The translations under genes and the position numbers were made by a program. Below the pieces are notes generated by a model. That model was not told the origin of the DNA, searched no databases, and saw only the letters and a list, made by a program, of their open reading frames with translations. DNA of 64,000 nucleotides. Origin: Vespula vulgaris (Eukaryota > Arthropoda > Insecta > Hymenoptera > Vespidae). Positions 59,140-64,000 of the stretch are shown in pieces (position 1 is the first letter of the stretch; each line of letters starts with the position of its first letter). The DNA lies in NCBI RefSeq assembly GCF_905475345.1, contig NC_066587.1:17855058-17919057 (forward strand). Reading direction: 5' to 3'.

Positions 59140-59740
59140 ATCTATCTATCTATCTCTTTAGCTATGTAATATCCATCTCGCTCGCTTCAACCTCGTATTC
59201 GGCAAACCTTCTCATCTTTCATACCTGTCGGTACATACGACGATCCGCGCGCTAATTAATTACTTTGGCATCGATTTCAAATAGGCTTGTAAAGTAGCAG
59301 GGAGTGGATTTGGGAAGTCTGAGGGAAGCCTATTCTCATTGTACTCTCATCGTCATTTCATTCAAAAATCATTATCGATCGTTCTATCCGTCCCTCTTGT
59401 TTCTCTTCTTCCGTTTCTTTTTTCTCTTTGTTTCATTTTTCTCTTCTTTCTCATTATCGAAACGAACGATAAGTCGAATTATTTTTCTCGATGATTTATT
59501 TCTTTTTATTTCGGACTTTTTTTTCTTTATACGTTTCCTTTATATATATTATATCTTAATATATATATTATTTATATTTATATATAAATAAAAAATATAT
59601 ATATATAAATAATACAAACCTCTATACATTTCCACGAATCGTTACGTCCGATCGAACGGACGTCCCGATCGCATCTCATTGAAAGGGTGAGTTAGGAACG
59701 GTGACGCGAGGTGATGGGGATGGTAGTTGGTAGGGAGAGG
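58761..59740. other. GA tract, unique island, CT/CTAT array, T-rich sequence
   Basis: GA covers 58834-58864, a unique island 58870-59030, and CT 59036-59062. A (CTAT)n array covers about 59070-59157, and T-rich sequence 59395-59460. TA-rich self-complementary sequence lies at 59540-59612. The 149-codon frame at 58806-59255 crosses a mixed piece (CAKLCQDLMCHQTSCHRIVE) between two repeats, without a domain. Confidence 0.5.
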
Positions 59741-60010
59741 GCGTACGATCGGGTGTGGGATCCTACGTCGAAATTCGAAAGTACGGATTTAGTAACAAGG
59801 TTTCCACGGGATGGACCCGATGTAGCTCGCTAATTAAGTGCGAGCTCCAAACAGCTCGGCACAAAGCGCGGTATGTATGTACGTACGTACGTACGTACGT
59901 ATGTATGTATTTGCGAATATTCCTACTCCTGGTTGCTCTCGTTATTATGCATATTAATTAATTGGATGCGAGTTGTCGGGGTGGGGGTGAAGGGTAAAGG
60001 GTGAAGATGG
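59741..60010. promoter_or_regulatory. Unique island: TAATTA dyad, POU-like site, G-quadruplex
   Basis: AGCTCGC-TAATTAAGT-GCGAGCT at 59824-59846 places a homeodomain core inside a perfect 7-bp dyad. (ACGT)n lies at 59878-59900. TTATTATGCATATTAATTAA at about 59942-59961 resembles a POU/octamer plus homeodomain site. A G-quadruplex motif follows at 59978-60001 (runs of 4, 5, 3 and 3 G with loops of 1, 4 and 4). The island looks regulatory. Confidence 0.35.
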
Positions 60011-60473
60011 TGGATAGAGGGGTACCGAGTTGGTGACACTCGGGTACAATCGTCGTAATTGGAGAAGCAGCTATGTAGTTGGTGTTCGAAGAAAAGTCAC
60101 CCCTTTCCTCAACGTTCTGTTACAAATAAATGTGCCATTGACCGTTCTTACGACGTATTATATTATTTATCAGACGTTTCTTACTCGAATTAGAAACTTG
60201 ACGAAACCAATTTCGATCGAGTATGATTCTCTTCCTCTCTCTCTCTCTCTCTCTCTCTTTGTTTATTTTTTATTTTGTCTTTATTTTCTCTTTCACCCCG
60301 ACGTTCTTCAACGTTCTTAAAACATACGTATTATACGCTCGCCTATGTGTTTAACGTCAAACGATCGATTCATTTTAACGCGATGATTGTAATAATTTTC
60401 ATTTGTTTCAAATGTGAATTATCTCGAATGATTAGATAGTCGTTACGTAGACGTATCGAAGAAACATTTTTAC

Positions 60474-60512
<39 letters not shown>

Positions 60513-60790
60513 GATTTTTCTGTTTCTTTTTCGTTTCTTTGTTTGTTTGTTTTTTTTCCTCTCTCTCCTTTCTCGTTTTTCTTTCTTTTCCTTTTCCCCC
60601 AACACCAACGAACGCAACAAGTTATTTTTTCTCTCGCCTCGATGAATCGAGCACGGATCGAAAGCACGGAGTTTAAACAAGCATGGGATTTATCTTGCGC
60701 GAGTGAACGACCGAGTTAATGCCGTCGGCCTCGGCCAACGAATAAAATCGATTTCCGGTTGGCAGAGTAGTTCTGATTGCAGAGAGTAGC

Positions 60791-60833
<43 letters not shown>

Positions 60834-61000
60834 CCCTCTTTTGCTACTAACCCACCCCCCAAACTCGTATAAGCACGCACCGATGTGCACACCTCCATTT
60901 ACAGCGTGTACATATCATAATTAAACTCGCGAGTGTAAAGTACCTCGGATAGCTCTCTATACCGCATCACTGCAGGACACAGAAGAGAGAAAGAGAGAGA
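60011..61000. other. CT arrays with unique pieces
   Basis: CT covers 60235-60260, (CT)n 60478-60510, and (CT)n 60798-60830. Unique sequence covers 60040-60230, 60300-60470 and 60660-60790. Frames on the minus strand are Arg-Glu repeats. Confidence 0.55.
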
Positions 61001-61025
61001 TAGAGAGAGATGGAGAGATAGAAAG

Positions 61026-61066
<41 letters not shown>

Positions 61067-61418
61067 AGCGGTATGTTCTCGCGCGTGTATTCGCTTCTCT
61101 GATCCGACGGGAGAATTAATTAACCGAGCGTACGCGAACTCACATCGGCTGCTACGTGCTTCCTTTGGTTTTAGCAATATTGCTTTTCCATACATCCGTT
61201 CTGATCCTTTGCTCTGATCGTTGCCCTTTGTTTTCTTCTTCTTCTTCTTCTTCTTCTTCTTCTTCCTCTTGTTGTTGTTGTCGTTGTTGTTATTGTCGTT
61301 GTTGTTGTAGTTGTAGTTGTTATTGCAAAATGGAAAATCATTTTGAGATAGACGTTCATTCCTATTCGTGGATATTATGCCTCGTCGCGTCTCGTTGGGA
61401 TTTGAAGGATTTAGATAA

Positions 61419-61491
<73 letters not shown>

Positions 61492-61500
61492 AAGAGAATA
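61001..61500. repeat. GA/GATA tract, TTC/GTT triplets, long GA array
   Basis: GA/GATA covers 61000-61065 and unique sequence 61066-61215. TTC then GTT triplets cover 61218-61325, and a (GA)n array of about 33 units covers 61424-61491. The 204- and 171-codon frames on opposite strands arise from these. Confidence 0.7.
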
Positions 61501-62440
61501 CCCCAAGAGACAAGAATAATTTTCTTTCGTTCGACTTCCTTCTTTGTTCCTCTTCATCTTGTTCTAGTTCATTTTATTCTTTTTCCTATTATTCTCTCTC
61601 AAACGAGAAGAGAGTCCCTCGAAACGATGGATTCTTTTGTTAAATTGATATACAGAACCGTCGTTATCTAACATCTCGTAAACACTAACGATAGACTAAT
61701 CGACCTCGTTTAACAAACGTTCGTTCTTTTCTTTTCTTTCCTTTTTTTTTGTCCTTTTTTTCTTCTTTTTTTTCCTCTCTTTTTTTCTCCTCCTCAAGGT
61801 CTATCAAGTCGTGCACCACTTGAAAAGTTAGCTCTCTGTCCTTGCTCCCGTTTCTTCTTCACGACGACGAAGCCAATTCAATCCTTTCCACGTAATCGAT
61901 TACATGCGGTAAACAACGTAGTTAAAATAAAACCTTCCTTCTCGATCTCTTCAAAGGATCGTACGTTAGATCTTCTTACGTAGTTTCGAACGAATGACGT
62001 AGGAAAGTGGTTAAAGGCCAACCAAGCTGTTAGCGCATCTCGCTTATCTCCGGACACGTACAAACACACCCATGACGTGAATATACACGAATAAACACAC
62101 TCTCAAAAAACACATACACGTACGCATCTATGTATATATATGTAACCCCTTTCCTTCGCTCATCCGTGTCTCTATCCTTCTACCTTTTCATCCCCCTGTT
62201 CTTTGAGCCTGTTTGACCCCACGCCCTAAATATTCTCTCTCTCTCCCTCTTTCCCCTACTGGGCGAACCGAGCACATTACACATCCGAAGCACATTAAAT
62301 TTCCCGGGAGATATTTCGAACGACGTTTTCCAGATTTTTATACGCCCCGTTCAATTCGTTTTGCGCCCCTACAATCTCCTTCGGGCTAGGCCAGACGATA
62401 TTCCTCCCTTTCTTTTCTTTTTGCATTCCTTCTTTCTTCA
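61501..62440. other. T-rich tract and unique island
   Basis: T-rich sequence covers 61735-61790, and 61800-62100 is unique. 62160-62410 is unique, with a 17-bp-period direct repeat (CCGAGCACATTA at 62268-62279, CCGAAGCACATTA at 62285-62297). No gene. Confidence 0.45.
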
Positions 62441-62445
62441 TTTCA

Positions 62446-62480
<35 letters not shown>

Positions 62481-62664
62481 GGCTCTTTTTTCTTTTTTTT
62501 TCTTTGTTCTTTTCTTTTGTTTTTTTTTTCTTCCTGTCTCTTCTTTTTTTTAAATTTGTTTTATTTTATCGTCCTACCGAGGACAAATCGTTTCGTTCGC
62601 TTTTCTACTCTGGTTTTTTTCTTTTTTTAATGGCTAAGAGCTCGTAATTAAAAGAACAATCGAT

Positions 62665-62696
<32 letters not shown>

Positions 62697-63058
62697 GAAC
62701 GTCTGGTAATTATACTCCCCTTCGAAAATGTCATTAAGATACTAATGGAAATGAGTTCGACAAATTTTCTTTTACGATCGAGCAATTTTCAAAAATTTCT
62801 AAAAGTAAATAAAGTATTAAACGGGAGCGTTTTAAAACGTGATCAATTTTCGATTACGTATTTTACTGCGCGGTTTATACAATATAATACCTATATATGA
62901 AATATGCATAAAGAAATTTTCCATTGAAATTCCAAAGGAGATATCAGCTCTCTCTCTCTCTCTCTCTCCCTTTCGTGCGTTCGTAAAATAACAAACACGA
63001 AAAAAGAGTGGCAAACTTATCGTTCGATATATATATATATTTTTTTCTTTTTCTTTTT
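62441..63058. other. CT and T-rich tracts, AT-rich sequence
   Basis: CT covers 62451-62480, T-rich sequence 62485-62550, CT 62668-62696, and CT 62949-62968. AT-rich sequence runs to 63058. No gene. Confidence 0.6.
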
Positions 63059-63080
63059 GTGACACCCTGTACATCCGCTT
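63046..63080 (-). mobile_element. Possible terminal phrase of an interspersed repeat
   Basis: On the minus strand this reads GGATGTACAGGGTGTCACAA followed by A-rich sequence, close to the TACAGGGTGTC-type ends of some insect repeats as I remember them. It produces the translated phrase YRVSQKE on the minus strand. Only this short end is recognisable. Confidence 0.25.
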
Positions 63081-63276
63081 ACGAATACAGTAGTCATCGC
63101 TCGTAGGAGGATACACAGCCTCCGGGACACGTTTTATCCCGTCGGAAAGATGACTCGGGGCTTTTGGACGTAAATTTACGGGGATGTTTTCGTGAAACGA
63201 TTCGTAGGGGGATTGCACGGCAAATTCCAAGGTTCCTCTCATCTCGTGATCTATCGTATTTTCATCTTTATCGCAT
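63081..63276. other. Unique GC-richer piece
   Basis: Non-repetitive, possibly the body of the repeat whose end lies at 63046-63080. Minus-strand frame 62832-63470 crosses it, but most of that frame is Lys/Thr repeat. Confidence 0.35.
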
Positions 63277-63416
63277 TTCTTCTTCTTCTTCGTCTTCTTC
63301 TTCGTCTTCTTCTTCTTCTTCGTCTTCGTCTTCGTCTTCGTCTTCGTCTTCGTCTTCGTCTTCGTCTTCGTCTTCGTCTTCTCCTTCTCCTTCTCCTTTT
63401 TCTTCTTCTTCTTTTT
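63277..63416. repeat. TTC/GTC array
   Basis: TTC triplets grade into a regular TTCGTC hexanucleotide run, then TTC/CTT triplets. Confidence 0.85.
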
Positions 63417-64000
63417 TATGATATTAAACTGCAAAGAAAAATAAAAGTAAAAATAAAACATTCGTAACACGTACGATAGATCAACGCAAATATCAAATAT
63501 AGCTGCTGCTCCATATCGAATCGATTTTTAATATATATATATTTATATTTTTTTAATTACATATTATTATTCTCTCTCTCTCTTTCTTTTCTCCCTAATT
63601 TCTCCTGTAATAGCAATAACGTTTCATAAAAGTCTTCGATGAAAAAAATAAAGAAAAATCTGGGTTACATCTTTGTAGAGAAAAAATTTTCCATTTTCTT
63701 TTCTTTCTTTTCTTTAAGTTTCAAACTTTTTCAACGTTCTACGCGAATCTTTCTTATTTTCTATCTTTCTCCTTCGTTTCTATCTTCCCTCTCTCTCTCT
63801 TTTCTTTTTTTTTTTTTTTTTTTTAATTCAAATCTCGTCGTTCCGTTATCCACCTTTCTTCCTTCCTTTCCTTGTTTAATCCGCGTAATTGCGGTCTACG
63901 CAAAAGCCACGGAATTTCATTCGCTGCACAACTCGGCGAAGCCATTTTGACGGTCCGCGGTTAGTACATGATTTCGAACGGACTCGTGTCTCTCTCTCTC
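63417..64000. other. AT-rich end of window
   Basis: (TA)n covers 63529-63542, CT 63571-63588, and T-rich sequence 63800-63825. A short unique piece at 63880-63985 includes GCCATTTTGACGG. The window ends in a CT run that probably continues outside. Confidence 0.5.

Noticed and set aside
1..64000. Known insect microRNAs, tRNAs, rRNAs, snRNAs
   Set aside because: I looked for mature sequences of common insect families (such as let-7, bantam, miR-1, miR-9, miR-184, miR-276) and for tRNA box motifs and saw none. A covariance-model search would be needed to exclude them.

Overview
The window looks like non-coding DNA from an insect nuclear genome, most likely a hymenopteran. The reasons are AT-rich sequence, plentiful and undepleted CpG, and very many long (CT)n/(GA)n, (TA)n, T-rich and TTC/GTC-type microsatellites. 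There are no bacterial features such as operons or ribosome binding sites. The order-level assignment is an inference from composition, and nothing identifies a species.

I found no protein-coding gene that I can support. Nearly all of the longer open frames are translations of simple repeats: poly-Ser/Leu from (CT)n, Arg-Glu from (GA)n, Tyr-Ile from (TA)n, and Pro/His/Thr from (CCA)n. No transposase, reverse transcriptase, tRNA, rRNA, snRNA or familiar insect microRNA was recognised by eye. The simplest reading is a large intron or intergenic regulatory desert, perhaps beside a developmental gene. I could not test this.

Layout. 1-2.6 kb: AT-rich sequence with CT tracts and one well-initiated 33-codon frame. 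2.65-4.83 kb: two neighbouring, unrelated, degenerate tandem arrays (four copies of about 200-220 bp, then three copies of about 225-305 bp). 4.8-9.4 kb: microsatellites, a G-quadruplex candidate at 6.83 kb and a GC-richer stretch at 7.5-8.3 kb. 9.4-26 kb: mostly microsatellites and T-rich tracts, with short unique islands and a CpG-dense block at 18.5 kb. 26.5-34 kb: a dispersed 52-bp repeat pair, homeodomain-type palindromes, a dyad cluster at 31.2 kb and a threefold RAGC-N3-TTGTGAC motif at 33.6 kb. 34-46 kb: unique islands, of which 38.9-39.1 kb and 40.56-40.80 kb look most like regulatory elements, plus a CpG/G-rich stretch at 43.4-43.7 kb. 46-64 kb: more microsatellites, a 212-bp-period duplication (56.2 kb), a long inverted repeat (57.2 kb), and a homeodomain/POU-like island with a G-quadruplex motif (59.8-60.0 kb).

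The items most worth following up are the 57.2 kb hairpin, the two tandem arrays, the dispersed repeat pair and the 40.6-40.8 kb motif cluster. No genes can be shown to work together here, and I see no convincing new biological system.
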